From contig AWNW01000002.1 of the NCBI GenBank assembly GCA_000493945.1, positions 26,636 through 43,913 on the forward strand: a stretch of DNA of 17,278 nt, written 5' to 3'. This document shows positions 1-8,287 of this stretch, one piece after another (position 1 is the stretch's first letter; each line of letters starts with the position of its first letter). The notes under the pieces were generated by a model. That model did no database searches. It was not told the DNA's origin and saw only the letters and a program-made list of their open reading frames with translations. The position numbers and the translations under genes are program-made. Origin of the DNA: Candidatus Hydrogenedens terephthalaticus JGI OTU-1. GTDB taxonomy: Bacteria; Hydrogenedentota; Hydrogenedentia; Hydrogenedentales; Hydrogenedentaceae.

Positions 1-877
1 CATAATATCTGCAATTTTCAACTAAGAATGGGTCTCCTTCTTCAATAACTATGCATCTTTTATGCTTTTGCACAAAATTACGCACCTTCTCTTCTGGAAA
101 TGGATAACACATCCCTATCTTCAAAACAGAAGCATTAGGTTCAGCCTCCAAAACATGGAGATAGGAAACACCTGAAGTTATGATTCCCAATTCTTCAGAT
201 TTAATCTCTTCTTTATTAAGTTCAGAGGTTTCATTCCACTTCTTGATTTTTGCTAACTTTTCTCTTAATCTTCTATGAGCTGGCCTCGCATAACCAGGAA
301 TCATAACCCGACCGGGTTTGTCTGGATTATATTTAATGGGTAATACGGGGCTGTATTCTTTTTCTTTATATTCAACAATAGACATTGAATGACATACTCT
401 TGTCGTCGGTCTAAGAATAATAGGTAATTTCCATTCCTTTGAAAGCCGAATTGCCTCAAAAAAGAAATCATAACATTCCTGACTGTCGCACGGTTCTAAC
501 ATCATCACTCCTGCAGAACGCGCATAATTCCGATTATCTTGTTCGTTTTGACTGGAATGCATATCTGGGTCATCTGCAGAAATAATTACAAGGGCACCCT
601 CAACACCGGTATAAGCCACAGTAAACAATGGGTCTGAAGCAACATTTAGTCCGACATGCTTCATTGTTACTAATGCATGTCCACCTGCGAAAGCCACACC
701 TATACCCACTTCAAGAGCCACTTTTTCATTAGGGCACCACTGTGCCTTACCACCATACTCTGAAAAATATTCCAAAATCTCCGTAGATGGAGTTCCAGGA
801 TATCCTGTACCTAAAGTAATTCCATTATGTAATGCTGCCAATGCAATCGCTTCATTTCCAAACATCAATCTTTTCAT
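1..877 (-). CDS. iorA: Indolepyruvate:ferredoxin oxidoreductase, alpha subunit (partial, C-terminus off the left edge)
   Basis: The ATG at 877 opens a frame that stays open to base 1, giving 292 codons of a protein usually near 600 aa. IorA oxidatively decarboxylates arylpyruvates from aromatic amino acid transamination to acyl-CoA, using thiamine diphosphate and Fe-S clusters and reducing ferredoxin; it works with IorB in the cytoplasm of anaerobes. Visible family marks are GYPGTPSTEI at residues 25-34, the NEKVALE segment at 50-56 with the conserved Glu, and KHVGLNVASDPL at 73-84, all in the N-terminal pyrimidine-binding domain of the pyruvate-oxidoreductase type. The C-terminal ThDP and ferredoxin-like Fe-S domains lie outside the window. 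The start is supported by AGGAG at 885-889, seven bases upstream. The gene follows the radical SAM pair on the same strand but after a 144-bp gap with its own promoter-like sequence, so it may be a separate unit. iorB would be expected further left. Family assignment is firm; substrate range is inferred. Confidence 0.93.
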   Translation of the reverse strand, partial: MKRLMFGNEAIALAALHNGITLGTGYPGTPSTEILEYFSEYGGKAQWCPNEKVALEVGIGVAFAGGHALVTMKHVGLNVASDPLFTVAYTGVEGALVIISADDPDMHSSQNEQDNRNYARSAGVMMLEPCDSQECYDFFFEAIRLSKEWKLPIILRPTTRVCHSMSIVEYKEKEYSPVLPIKYNPDKPGRVMIPGYARPAHRRLREKLAKIKKWNETSELNKEEIKSEELGIITSGVSYLHVLEAEPNASVLKIGMCYPFPEEKVRNFVQKHKRCIVIEEGDPFLVENCRYY

Positions 878-928
878 TTAACAACTCCTAAATAAAAATA
901 AACATGAAAAAACTATAAAATGGCTAAT

Positions 929-958
929 ATGATATAAAAAATTACATTTAATTATCAA
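929..958 (-). promoter_or_regulatory. Putative sigma70-type promoter of iorA
   Basis: Reading the minus strand, TTGATA (953-958) and TATCAT (929-934) are separated by 18 bases, each one mismatch from consensus. Transcription would start near 922, about 45 bases before the iorA ATG. The region is very AT-rich, so a chance match is possible. It is the best candidate in the 144-bp gap between the radical SAM gene and iorA. Confidence 0.4.
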
Positions 959-1021
959 AAACTAACAGTGCTAATATTGCTATTTTCAGGATTTTTTAAT
1001 AGTTGAAAATGATTTTATCTT

Positions 1022-2440
1022 TTATCTAACTACAAGATTTTTTGTTGCTCGGTATAAATAAATAGGGAAGTAACGAATAAGTTGCAATGGTTTGGGATAA
1101 ACCCTAAGTAATCGGTAAATACGATTGGGGTTTAAGAAAAATACCCAATTGGCTTTGCGTTGATAATTGAAAAGGACTTCATCAGGTAGGTCTGTTAAGT
1201 TAATCTTAGCCCCTGCAAAATCAATGTTCATATAATTGAAATTATTTAACTTTTCTGGGCGATTATTTTTAAGCCATTCAAAAATAGGTGTTCCTGGAAA
1301 TGGAATAACTGTAAAAAAACTGGCTGTGTGAAGCATGGAATTGTTTGCTACATCTATGGTCATTTGGAGTTCTTCTTCCGTTTCCGTGGGGAATCCCATC
1401 ATACAAAATCCATTAGCATAAACTCCTCTCTTAACCATCATTGCAATACCATCTAAAAACTTAGGAATATCAAGGTTTTTGCAAGTAAATTTTTGCATTC
1501 TTGGGGAACCTGTCTCTAAGGCAAAAGAACACATATATGTCCCCATCGAACACAGGGCTTCTGCTTCTTCTTCATTCACTAAATCTCCTCGAATTGCATT
1601 TGGAAAGGAAAATTTTAATTTTAAATTTTTACTTTTTACCAAATCCGAAAATTGAAATACTCTTTTTCGGTTGAAGTTGAAATTATCATCAAGAAACTCA
1701 AATTCCGTAACTCCATATTTATTTTTTAGCCAATTAATTTCTTCTATTATCCTTTCAGGTGAACTAAATCTTATTTTTTTCCCGAAAATAGAATGGCACC
1801 ACATACATTGATAAGGGCAGCCTCTACTTGTAACTAATGATAAATATCGGCGAGGCGGAATAGGAGTCATAGATTGTAACTTCCAATAATCCTCAACATT
1901 TATCAGGTCGTACGCGGGAAAAGGAAGATTATCTAATTCTTGTTCAATCGGTAATGGTCCAGGATTTTCTATTATCTCTCCCGACTTATCCTTCCAAATC
2001 AAACCGGATATATTGGCAAGAGTATTTTTATCGGGATAACTTTCCACCACCTGTTTTAATGCTACTTCCCCTTCTCCAGGAACAACAATGTCTAAGCCAT
2101 TACATTCAACTAATGCTTGTTTTCGCACTGAAGAGGCATGTGGACCTCCTAAAATCACCCAGGACCCGGGTAATACTTCTTTTATTTTTGATGTAATTTC
2201 TGGGATTAAAGCGGCAAAAACAGTTGAAGAGGATAAACCTACTATCTCTGGTGCAAATTCATATATCGTTTTTATTAAATCTTCTGGTCTATCGTTTTTT
2301 ACTTTTTGATTAATTAATTTTATCTCAACATCTTTTATTTGTTGCCGTAAATAGCCAGCAAGATACATAATACCCATCGGCGGAGTTGCCAGGGGGTACA
2401 TCGGTTTCCTCAAACCAAGATTTATTAATATTACTTTCAT
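1022..2440 (-). CDS. B12-binding-domain radical SAM protein, copy 1 (downstream paralog)
   Basis: This is a 472-aa protein. An N-terminal Rossmann-like domain of the cobalamin-binding type (about 1-170) shows PPMGIMYLAGYLR at 20-32, GLSSST at 68-73, GGPHASSV at 98-105 and PGEGE at 121-125. It is followed by a radical SAM core with CPYQCMWC, the CxxxCxxC that holds the 4Fe-4S cluster (Cys208, Cys212, Cys215). The DxHxxG cobalamin-ligating motif is absent, as in many members of this class (BchE, HpnJ and relatives), so cobalamin use cannot be assumed. Members methylate or rearrange unactivated carbons of lipids, tetrapyrroles, sugars or antibiotics. The substrate here is unknown; two neighbouring GT-C glycosyltransferases make a polyprenyl lipid, glycan or envelope lipid plausible. 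The protein is closely similar along its whole length to the gene just upstream, clearly a tandem duplication. No strong Shine-Dalgarno site precedes the ATG; a weak AAAGA lies too far away. Family is firm, function open. Confidence 0.9.
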   Translation of the reverse strand: MKVILINLGLRKPMYPLATPPMGIMYLAGYLRQQIKDVEIKLINQKVKNDRPEDLIKTIYEFAPEIVGLSSSTVFAALIPEITSKIKEVLPGSWVILGGPHASSVRKQALVECNGLDIVVPGEGEVALKQVVESYPDKNTLANISGLIWKDKSGEIIENPGPLPIEQELDNLPFPAYDLINVEDYWKLQSMTPIPPRRYLSLVTSRGCPYQCMWCHSIFGKKIRFSSPERIIEEINWLKNKYGVTEFEFLDDNFNFNRKRVFQFSDLVKSKNLKLKFSFPNAIRGDLVNEEEAEALCSMGTYMCSFALETGSPRMQKFTCKNLDIPKFLDGIAMMVKRGVYANGFCMMGFPTETEEELQMTIDVANNSMLHTASFFTVIPFPGTPIFEWLKNNRPEKLNNFNYMNIDFAGAKINLTDLPDEVLFNYQRKANWVFFLNPNRIYRLLRVYPKPLQLIRYFPIYLYRATKNLVVR

Positions 2441-2520
2441 GTAGTCTAATCTTTAAATAAACTTCATTTTTTAAAAATTATAACTGAATTTTCCTTTGAA
2501 ATACATTTATTGAGTATAGG

Positions 2521-2530
2521 GTTGATCAAC
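2521..2530. promoter_or_regulatory. Perfect palindrome GTTGATCAAC between the two radical SAM genes
   Basis: A 10-base perfect palindrome sits mid-gap (gap 2441-2582), about 80 bases upstream of the copy 1 start. AGG and TCCT flank it as a loose extension. On the minus strand a TATAAT-like box (2477-2482) follows, without a recognisable -35 at proper spacing. It could be an operator for separate control of copy 1, or chance. Confidence 0.2.
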
Positions 2531-2562
2531 ATCCTAATAATTAAAAACCAACGACATTATTA

Positions 2563-2579
2563 AATAACAAAATGTTATT
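2563..2579 (-). terminator. Weak AT-rich hairpin after radical SAM copy 2
   Basis: Four bases beyond the copy 2 stop codon, AATAACA and TGTTATT form a 7-bp stem around a 3-base loop. Only one pair is G-C and no T-run follows on the minus strand, so it is a poor intrinsic terminator. It may instead protect the mRNA 3' end or be chance in AT-rich DNA. Confidence 0.2.
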
Positions 2580-2582
2580 AAT

Positions 2583-4004
2583 TTATAATCCAACTAATCC
2601 TTTCAATACTCTCTGCATATAAATAGGTAAATAGGATAAAAGATGAAGCGGTTTTGGATATACTCTTAAAATTCTATATATTCGGTCAGGCTTCAAAAAA
2701 AACTTTATGTTTGCCTTCCTTTGGTAACTAAAAAATATCTTATCTGGTAAATCAGTTAAGTTAACTTTTATACTTCCATATTCAGCATTCATATAATTCA
2801 AATTTATGATTTTCTCAGGCTTATTTTGTTTTAACCATTCAAAGAGTTGTGTTCCTGGAAAAGGAATAACTGTAAAAAAACTTGCGGTATGTAACATGGA
2901 ATTTGTTGCAGTATCTATAGTCATCTGTAATTCTTCTTCAGTCTCTGTAGGGAATCCCATCATACAAAATCCGTTGGTATAAACATTTTTTCTTGCCATT
3001 ACTTCTACTGCTTTAAGAAACTTGGGAATATTAAGATTTTTTTGTGTAAGTTTTTGTAGGCGTGGTGAAGCTGTTTCTAAAGAAAAAGAACTCATATAAG
3101 TACCAGCAGAACACAATGCATCCGCTACTTCTTCATCTATCAAATCCGTTCTAATCGCATTAGGAAATGTTAATTTTAGTTTAAGATTTTTCCTTCTTAC
3201 TAATTCAGCAAAATGAATTACCCTTAGCCGATTAAAATTAAAATTATCATCAAGAAACTCGAATTCATCTACTTCATATTTTTTTCGATACCATTCAATT
3301 TCACTCATCAATCTTTCAGGTGAATAAAAACGAAAACATTTTCCGAATATTCTATGGCACCACATACATTTATAAGGACAACCTCTACTACTTACAACAG
3401 AGATATATCTTCTCGGTGGTAAAGGAGTCATCGATTGTAGTTTCCAATATTTAGATATATCTATTAAATCATAGGCAGGGAAAGGTAAAGTATCTAAATT
3501 GTCTATTATTTGTAACTCTCCCGGGTTTTCTATAAGTTCATCATTTTCATCTCTCCAAAGAATCCCAGAAATGTATTTTAATGAATTTTTATTAGGATAT
3601 GCTTCAACAATATTTTTTAATGAAATTTCACCCTCTCCTGGAATTACTATATCTAAGTTTGGACTTTCAAGCAATGCCTGCAATCTAACAGATGAAGCAT
3701 GAGGACCACCTAATACGATCCAGGTATTAGGCAGAACTTCTTTAATCTTTAATGATAATATGGGTATTAAATAGGCAAATATTGTTGAAGAAGATAAACC
3801 TACAATTTCAGGTTTAATCCCATGAACAACCTTTATTAGTTGTTCCACAGAAAAGTTTTCGGTTTTTAAATCTATTATTTTTATCTTTAGATCATTACCA
3901 ATTTCTTTCCTTAAATATGCAGAAAGATAAAGTACCCCCTTTGGTGGGCTAACAAACCAATATAAAGGTTGAATATACCCTACATTTATAAGGACTATAT
4001 TCAT
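2583..4004 (-). CDS. B12-binding-domain radical SAM protein, copy 2 (upstream paralog)
   Basis: This is a 473-aa protein with the same layout as the following gene: N-terminal cobalamin-type Rossmann domain (PPKGVLYLSAYLR at 20-32, GGPHASSV at 99-106, PGEGE at 122-126), then a radical SAM core with CPYKCMWC (Cys209, Cys213, Cys216). LDDNFNFNR, GFCMMGFPTETEEELQMTID and FFTVIPFPGT are shared word for word with copy 1, and by eye well over half of all positions are identical. The best-conserved blocks lie around the cluster and the SAM barrel, so both copies look active. Synonymous sites differ throughout, so the duplication is old and both copies have been kept by selection. Copy 2 carries an additional Cys in FGKCFRF; copy 1 has extra Cys in GTYMCSF and FTCKN. 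It starts 19 bp after the stop of the glycosyltransferase pair and is probably co-transcribed with it. No Shine-Dalgarno is visible. The substrate is unknown; a DxHxxG motif is absent. Confidence 0.9.
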   Translation of the reverse strand: MNIVLINVGYIQPLYWFVSPPKGVLYLSAYLRKEIGNDLKIKIIDLKTENFSVEQLIKVVHGIKPEIVGLSSSTIFAYLIPILSLKIKEVLPNTWIVLGGPHASSVRLQALLESPNLDIVIPGEGEISLKNIVEAYPNKNSLKYISGILWRDENDELIENPGELQIIDNLDTLPFPAYDLIDISKYWKLQSMTPLPPRRYISVVSSRGCPYKCMWCHRIFGKCFRFYSPERLMSEIEWYRKKYEVDEFEFLDDNFNFNRLRVIHFAELVRRKNLKLKLTFPNAIRTDLIDEEVADALCSAGTYMSSFSLETASPRLQKLTQKNLNIPKFLKAVEVMARKNVYTNGFCMMGFPTETEEELQMTIDTATNSMLHTASFFTVIPFPGTQLFEWLKQNKPEKIINLNYMNAEYGSIKVNLTDLPDKIFFSYQRKANIKFFLKPDRIYRILRVYPKPLHLLSYLPIYMQRVLKGLVGL

Positions 4005-4023
4005 AATAAATAGTTTTTAGATA

Positions 4024-6138
4024 TTATATATTATTTTCTCCAAATTTTAATGAAAAATAAATAACTATATCACCAATAGGAAATAAACTTCTTTTTATTA
4101 TCTTAAAATTTGTATATTTATTTTCCTTTAACAAATATTTCTCTTCATAGATTTCCAACAATGGTTGTATAAATTGTTTTAAAAGTGGTTTTTTGTTGAA
4201 TGCTATGTTAATATATTTCTTTCCTTCGTTCTTATCTCCTTCAAGGTAGTAACTAAATCCTTTAATCAAATATACATCAGCAAAATTAGGATATTTACTA
4301 ATCATGTAATCACATATTTTGTCTGCAATAAAATATTGGCTATCCTTTACCATCGCACCCAGAACAAACAAATTAATCCATGGGGTAAGTGGCCAGGTTG
4401 ATAAATATTTCTTTAAGATTTCTATGTTTTGTTGATTTTCTTTTTCATTATCCGAATAAATAGAAAATTCCTTTAGCAGGTACTCATAATTTAAATCTGG
4501 ATTCAAAAGTTCTTGGGTATTTACCATATCATTTACTTCCCGTTGTTTTTTTATCTGAGCCACATACAAATTGTAGTGTCCTGGGAATACTTTCCAATAC
4601 ACATCATACCCTTCTAAAGTAAGTGCTTTCGTTATTTTATCTACGGGGTCTCCATGATAAATAAATTGCAGGGTAAAAGGTTCTATCATAAGCCATACTC
4701 GATTTTTGCCATTATTTTTTATTTCTCTTTTTATGTCATTAAATCCACCATACAAAGAGTAGAAACTTTTATAATTTAAATCTCTCCTGCTCATGTAAAT
4801 TTTCCCTATATCCCAAAATGTAACTATCCTTTGTCCGAAAACGGTATCATTTAGACCTGCATTTTGTTCAATAAAATGAATAGCACTTTTATAATCTGTT
4901 CTATTTTTAAATGAAATTAAACTAACAGCCTCATAAGAATAAGCGAATATAAATGTAAGTATTAAAAATATTTTTACTAATCTTAATTTTAGACCTAATA
5001 CAGATATTGAACTCAATATGTATAAAAATGGCAAAGCATAAAAAAAATACAAAGGATGAAATAGGTTTTTCTGGGTTCCCCATGCGAGAATAAAGAAAAT
5101 AAGTATAGGAATAATAAATGAATATATTAAAAACAGTTTTTCATTCTTTACTTTTTCTTTCCTGAAGTTTATATATAGAACATAAATAATCAAAAAAACA
5201 AACAGGAGAAGAAAAAAAATAACAATAAAATAGTCCGCAAGTGAAATATAACATAATATTGTTTTCCATATTGGACTGACACTTTCTAATGAATTTGTTC
5301 TCCATACAGGCAATAAATCATCAGACAATCCTACGGAATCGCTGCCAAAAAATGGAATGATAAATTTAAAAATACTTTGCTGTTTTCCTTTTGTATCGTC
5401 CATCACATTGAAAAGAAAAGGGGATAAACTAATAAACCATACTACCCAAATCACGGCTGAAACTACACACTGAACAGACCAAATGGCCATATTTTTAAAG
5501 TCAACTTTCTTTATAAATAGGAAAACAATTAGAACTTGAAAAGCAGGTACTAATATATAAGTAGCATGGAGCCATGGCAATAAAATATTTGCTGTAGTTC
5601 CAATCATTAGCCATATTAAAAGTTTTTTCTTTGAAAACATAAAGTTCATCAAAGCAAAAAAGGATAATAGGGAAAGAAATTGTAAAAATGCATAACATTT
5701 TAATTCTTGGTGAAACCAAATATTGAAAGGCGAGAGTGCAAAAATTAAACAAGATAAAAATGCCACATTTCTTCCCGCAACAGTTTTGGCAAAAAAGTAT
5801 GTCAATAGAATAGAAAAAACACCAATGGCAATAGGCAATAACCTCCAAATCCATTCAAAATTCATAAATAGGTGTATCCAATAATATAAAATTACCGCGG
5901 AGGCAGGAGAAATACCGTAATCTGGAGAATTAATATATAAAAGAGACAAAAAATCTTTTATACCGCAAGTCTTAACATTACCAATAACTACATACTCGTC
6001 AAACCAAACAGATTGAGCATTTATTTGATAGAGCCTGAGTAAAAAAGCAACAAAAACAAGTATAGAAATATAGATTATATCTAATTTATCTGTTATCTCT
6101 TCTTTACTGTTATCAATATGTTCGTGATTATAGTTCAT
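4024..6138 (-). CDS. GT-C membrane glycosyltransferase with TPR-like C-terminal tail, copy B
   Basis: This is a 704-aa polytopic protein resembling the ArnT/PMT_2 group of GT-C enzymes, which move a sugar from a polyprenyl-phosphate donor to a lipid, protein or glycan on the outer face of the cytoplasmic membrane. After the first membrane helix (about 21-38) comes SVWFDEYVV, whose Asp-Glu (47-48) matches the acidic catalytic pair of the first external loop. LSPFNIWFHQELKCYAF (about 135-151) corresponds to the SPf-QEarxY motif of this family. About ten to twelve hydrophobic segments reach to residue about 405. A soluble domain follows (about 410-530), then a helical, TPR-like region (about 550-650). 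The ATG lies inside the end of the upstream paralog (11-bp overlap), implying translational coupling; no clear Shine-Dalgarno is present. The radical SAM gene follows 19 bp later. Donor and acceptor are unknown. The GT-C class is well supported, the TPR call is moderate. Confidence 0.85.
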   Translation of the reverse strand: MNYNHEHIDNSKEEITDKLDIIYISILVFVAFLLRLYQINAQSVWFDEYVVIGNVKTCGIKDFLSLLYINSPDYGISPASAVILYYWIHLFMNFEWIWRLLPIAIGVFSILLTYFFAKTVAGRNVAFLSCLIFALSPFNIWFHQELKCYAFLQFLSLLSFFALMNFMFSKKKLLIWLMIGTTANILLPWLHATYILVPAFQVLIVFLFIKKVDFKNMAIWSVQCVVSAVIWVVWFISLSPFLFNVMDDTKGKQQSIFKFIIPFFGSDSVGLSDDLLPVWRTNSLESVSPIWKTILCYISLADYFIVIFFLLLFVFLIIYVLYINFRKEKVKNEKLFLIYSFIIPILIFFILAWGTQKNLFHPLYFFYALPFLYILSSISVLGLKLRLVKIFLILTFIFAYSYEAVSLISFKNRTDYKSAIHFIEQNAGLNDTVFGQRIVTFWDIGKIYMSRRDLNYKSFYSLYGGFNDIKREIKNNGKNRVWLMIEPFTLQFIYHGDPVDKITKALTLEGYDVYWKVFPGHYNLYVAQIKKQREVNDMVNTQELLNPDLNYEYLLKEFSIYSDNEKENQQNIEILKKYLSTWPLTPWINLFVLGAMVKDSQYFIADKICDYMISKYPNFADVYLIKGFSYYLEGDKNEGKKYINIAFNKKPLLKQFIQPLLEIYEEKYLLKENKYTNFKIIKRSLFPIGDIVIYFSLKFGENNI

Positions 6139-8236
6139 GAAACATTATTCTTGAATATGTAAAAAGTAGGGGTTTATTTAGTATCTGAAAACCTTCTTTT
6201 TCCAATCGTTCTAAATATTGTAAAGTTTGATGGTTATCTTCTCTCATTTTAATTTCTTTCCATAAATCATTGTATATCTTTCTGAATATCATATTATCAT
6301 TAAAAAGGCTTCTCATTTCTTCATCAGCCTCTGAATATTTTTTGTTCAGGAATAAACAAAGCCCATATAAAAATTTTATGTGGTAAAATTTAGGATTTTT
6401 TTTGCACAGTTTCCCCGTTATATTTTCGGCAATTTCAGTTTCCCCATTTTCTATCATCGAGCCCAAAATCAAGATTGAATTATAGGAATATAGAGGAGGC
6501 CAAATAGAAAAATATCGGTGGAGTACTTCTAATCTTCGCGGGTTTTCTTTTTCATCTTTTGTAGTTAAATTAAACTCTAATAATAATTTTTCATAATCTA
6601 TCGGTTGAAATGGAGGGATTGGAATTGGTTGGGGAACATAGTCCTCCTGTTTTTCTAACTTTACAACATATAGATTAAATGCTCCCGGAAAATGTTTTAT
6701 ATCTACTTTTATTCCTTTACCTGATAAATTTTTTACCAACATATAAGTAGGATCTACATGAAAAAACCAAGTTATGAAAGTAGTTTCCATAAAAACCCAA
6801 ATTGTGGGATTATTATCTGTTATTGCAGCCTCTGAAAATTTGTTTATAGTATGGTCTGCAACTGCTTTTAATGAAAAAATGGGGGTAAAATGATAGTCGT
6901 CTCTCTTTTTGTATACTTTCCATGTTTCAAAAACATTAGCACCTATCTGCAACTCTAATACTTCATCTCCTGCCTTTACATTTTTTTCTAAATAAGCCAC
7001 TGCTTTTTGATAATCCGGTCTACAAACAAAATTAATAACCCCCATGCATTCGATAAAAAGCAATAGAACAAGGGATATGCCAATAACCCATCTCCATTTT
7101 ATACTGCTTATTGAAAAAATGAATGCGGATACTATCAAATAAAGGAAAGCATATATATAATAAAAATATAAAGGTAAAAATATAGATTGGTTTGTAATAA
7201 TTCTCAAAAGAAGGAAAAAGATTGCTGGGACAGAAAACGAATAAATCAAAAAAATTGTTGCATTATATTTTTCCTCTATTTGTTCTTTCTTCCTATTTTT
7301 TAAGAGATAGAGCAATAACCCCAAAAAACTAAGGACAATTAAGAGCAATAAAACATAGTCAAAAACAAACCAATTTTGAATTAGCGATCGCCAAAAATGA
7401 CTACTGATAATGTCTGGAGAATTAGTTTTCCATGAGGGAAGTAATTCATTTGATATTCCGACACTATCGTTCCCAAATAATGTGGTTATTATGAAGGGCA
7501 AGGATAATCTTTCTATTTCTAAAGTAGATAAATTATAGGCAGGAGGTTTTAATAAAAGTATAAATAAAACAAAAGGTAAACAAATTAAAGAATTTAAACT
7601 TATCCATAACAATTTTTGTTTCTTGGTTAATTTATAAATTAAAAGAAGAGGAAATTGCAGAAATGGCACAAAAATATATAATGCATGAAACCAGGGAAGT
7701 ATTAAATTAATAAAGGAAGCCAAAATCAACCAATAAGATTTTTTAGTTCTTATGGTGTAATTATAAAAAGCCAACCAGGAAAGTAGTGATAAGAATAACA
7801 AAAAGGCGTAGTTTTTTAACTCCTGATGTATATAAATATGGAAAGGGGAAAGAGCCATCATTAAAGAAGCAAATAATCCTATAGTTTTCCCCATTAGTAA
7901 TCTTCCGAAAAAATAAACGAGGGTAATAGATAAAACTCCAAAAAATATAGGCAAAATTCTCCAAGCCCAAAGATTTTGTGGAAACAAGTTAACCCAAAAG
8001 TAATATAAAACAAGCCCTCCGGGAGATATTCCATACTCAGGCACATTGACAAATAGAAGTTTGATATTGGTCCATAAGTCTGCAATTTGGATATTAGACA
8101 AAACTACATATTCTTCATGCCACAATGATTGTTCTGAAAGACGATATAATCTAAAAATAATTGCAAAAAATATAACAATTAACAATAAAAGCCATTCTTT
8201 TCTTAAAACAGACTGAAGTCCCAATAAAGAGCCCAT
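6128..8236 (-). CDS. GT-C membrane glycosyltransferase with TPR-like C-terminal tail, copy A
   Basis: This 702-aa paralog of the following gene has the same length and order of parts: first helix (about 15-31), external loop with SLWHEEYVV (38-46), LSPFHIYIHQELKNYAF (129-145), further hydrophobic segments to about residue 405, a soluble domain beginning at RPDYQKAVAYLE, and a TPR-like tail of about 130 residues. FGNDSVGISNELLPSWKTN closely matches FGSDSVGLSDDLLPVWRTN of copy B. The acidic pair that is Asp-Glu in copy B is Glu-Glu here, with a His before it, which may alter or weaken catalysis; the two copies may have different roles or act as a heterodimer. The gene begins 51 bp after the epimerase stop and its ATG has no recognisable Shine-Dalgarno. 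A flippase, polymerase or soluble glycosyltransferase could complete a pathway, but none is in the window. Class is well supported; substrate unknown. Confidence 0.85.
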   Translation of the reverse strand: MGSLLGLQSVLRKEWLLLLIVIFFAIIFRLYRLSEQSLWHEEYVVLSNIQIADLWTNIKLLFVNVPEYGISPGGLVLYYFWVNLFPQNLWAWRILPIFFGVLSITLVYFFGRLLMGKTIGLFASLMMALSPFHIYIHQELKNYAFLLFLSLLSWLAFYNYTIRTKKSYWLILASFINLILPWFHALYIFVPFLQFPLLLIYKLTKKQKLLWISLNSLICLPFVLFILLLKPPAYNLSTLEIERLSLPFIITTLFGNDSVGISNELLPSWKTNSPDIISSHFWRSLIQNWFVFDYVLLLLIVLSFLGLLLYLLKNRKKEQIEEKYNATIFLIYSFSVPAIFFLLLRIITNQSIFLPLYFYYIYAFLYLIVSAFIFSISSIKWRWVIGISLVLLLFIECMGVINFVCRPDYQKAVAYLEKNVKAGDEVLELQIGANVFETWKVYKKRDDYHFTPIFSLKAVADHTINKFSEAAITDNNPTIWVFMETTFITWFFHVDPTYMLVKNLSGKGIKVDIKHFPGAFNLYVVKLEKQEDYVPQPIPIPPFQPIDYEKLLLEFNLTTKDEKENPRRLEVLHRYFSIWPPLYSYNSILILGSMIENGETEIAENITGKLCKKNPKFYHIKFLYGLCLFLNKKYSEADEEMRSLFNDNMIFRKIYNDLWKEIKMREDNHQTLQYLERLEKEGFQILNKPLLFTYSRIMFHEL

Positions 8237-8287
8237 TCTTTTGTTTAATATTGTTATGTCTAAAAAAATATGTTTTATATTTCCCTT

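Noticed and set aside
982..1010. Inverted repeat ATTTTCA/TGAAAAT between radical SAM copy 1 and iorA
   Set aside because: The 7-bp AT-rich stem has a 15-base loop and no T-run, so it is not a convincing terminator.
1954..2309. Open frames on the plus strand within radical SAM copy 1 (1954-2196 and 2088-2309)
   Set aside because: They lie antisense to a well-supported gene, have no family resemblance and no ribosome binding site.
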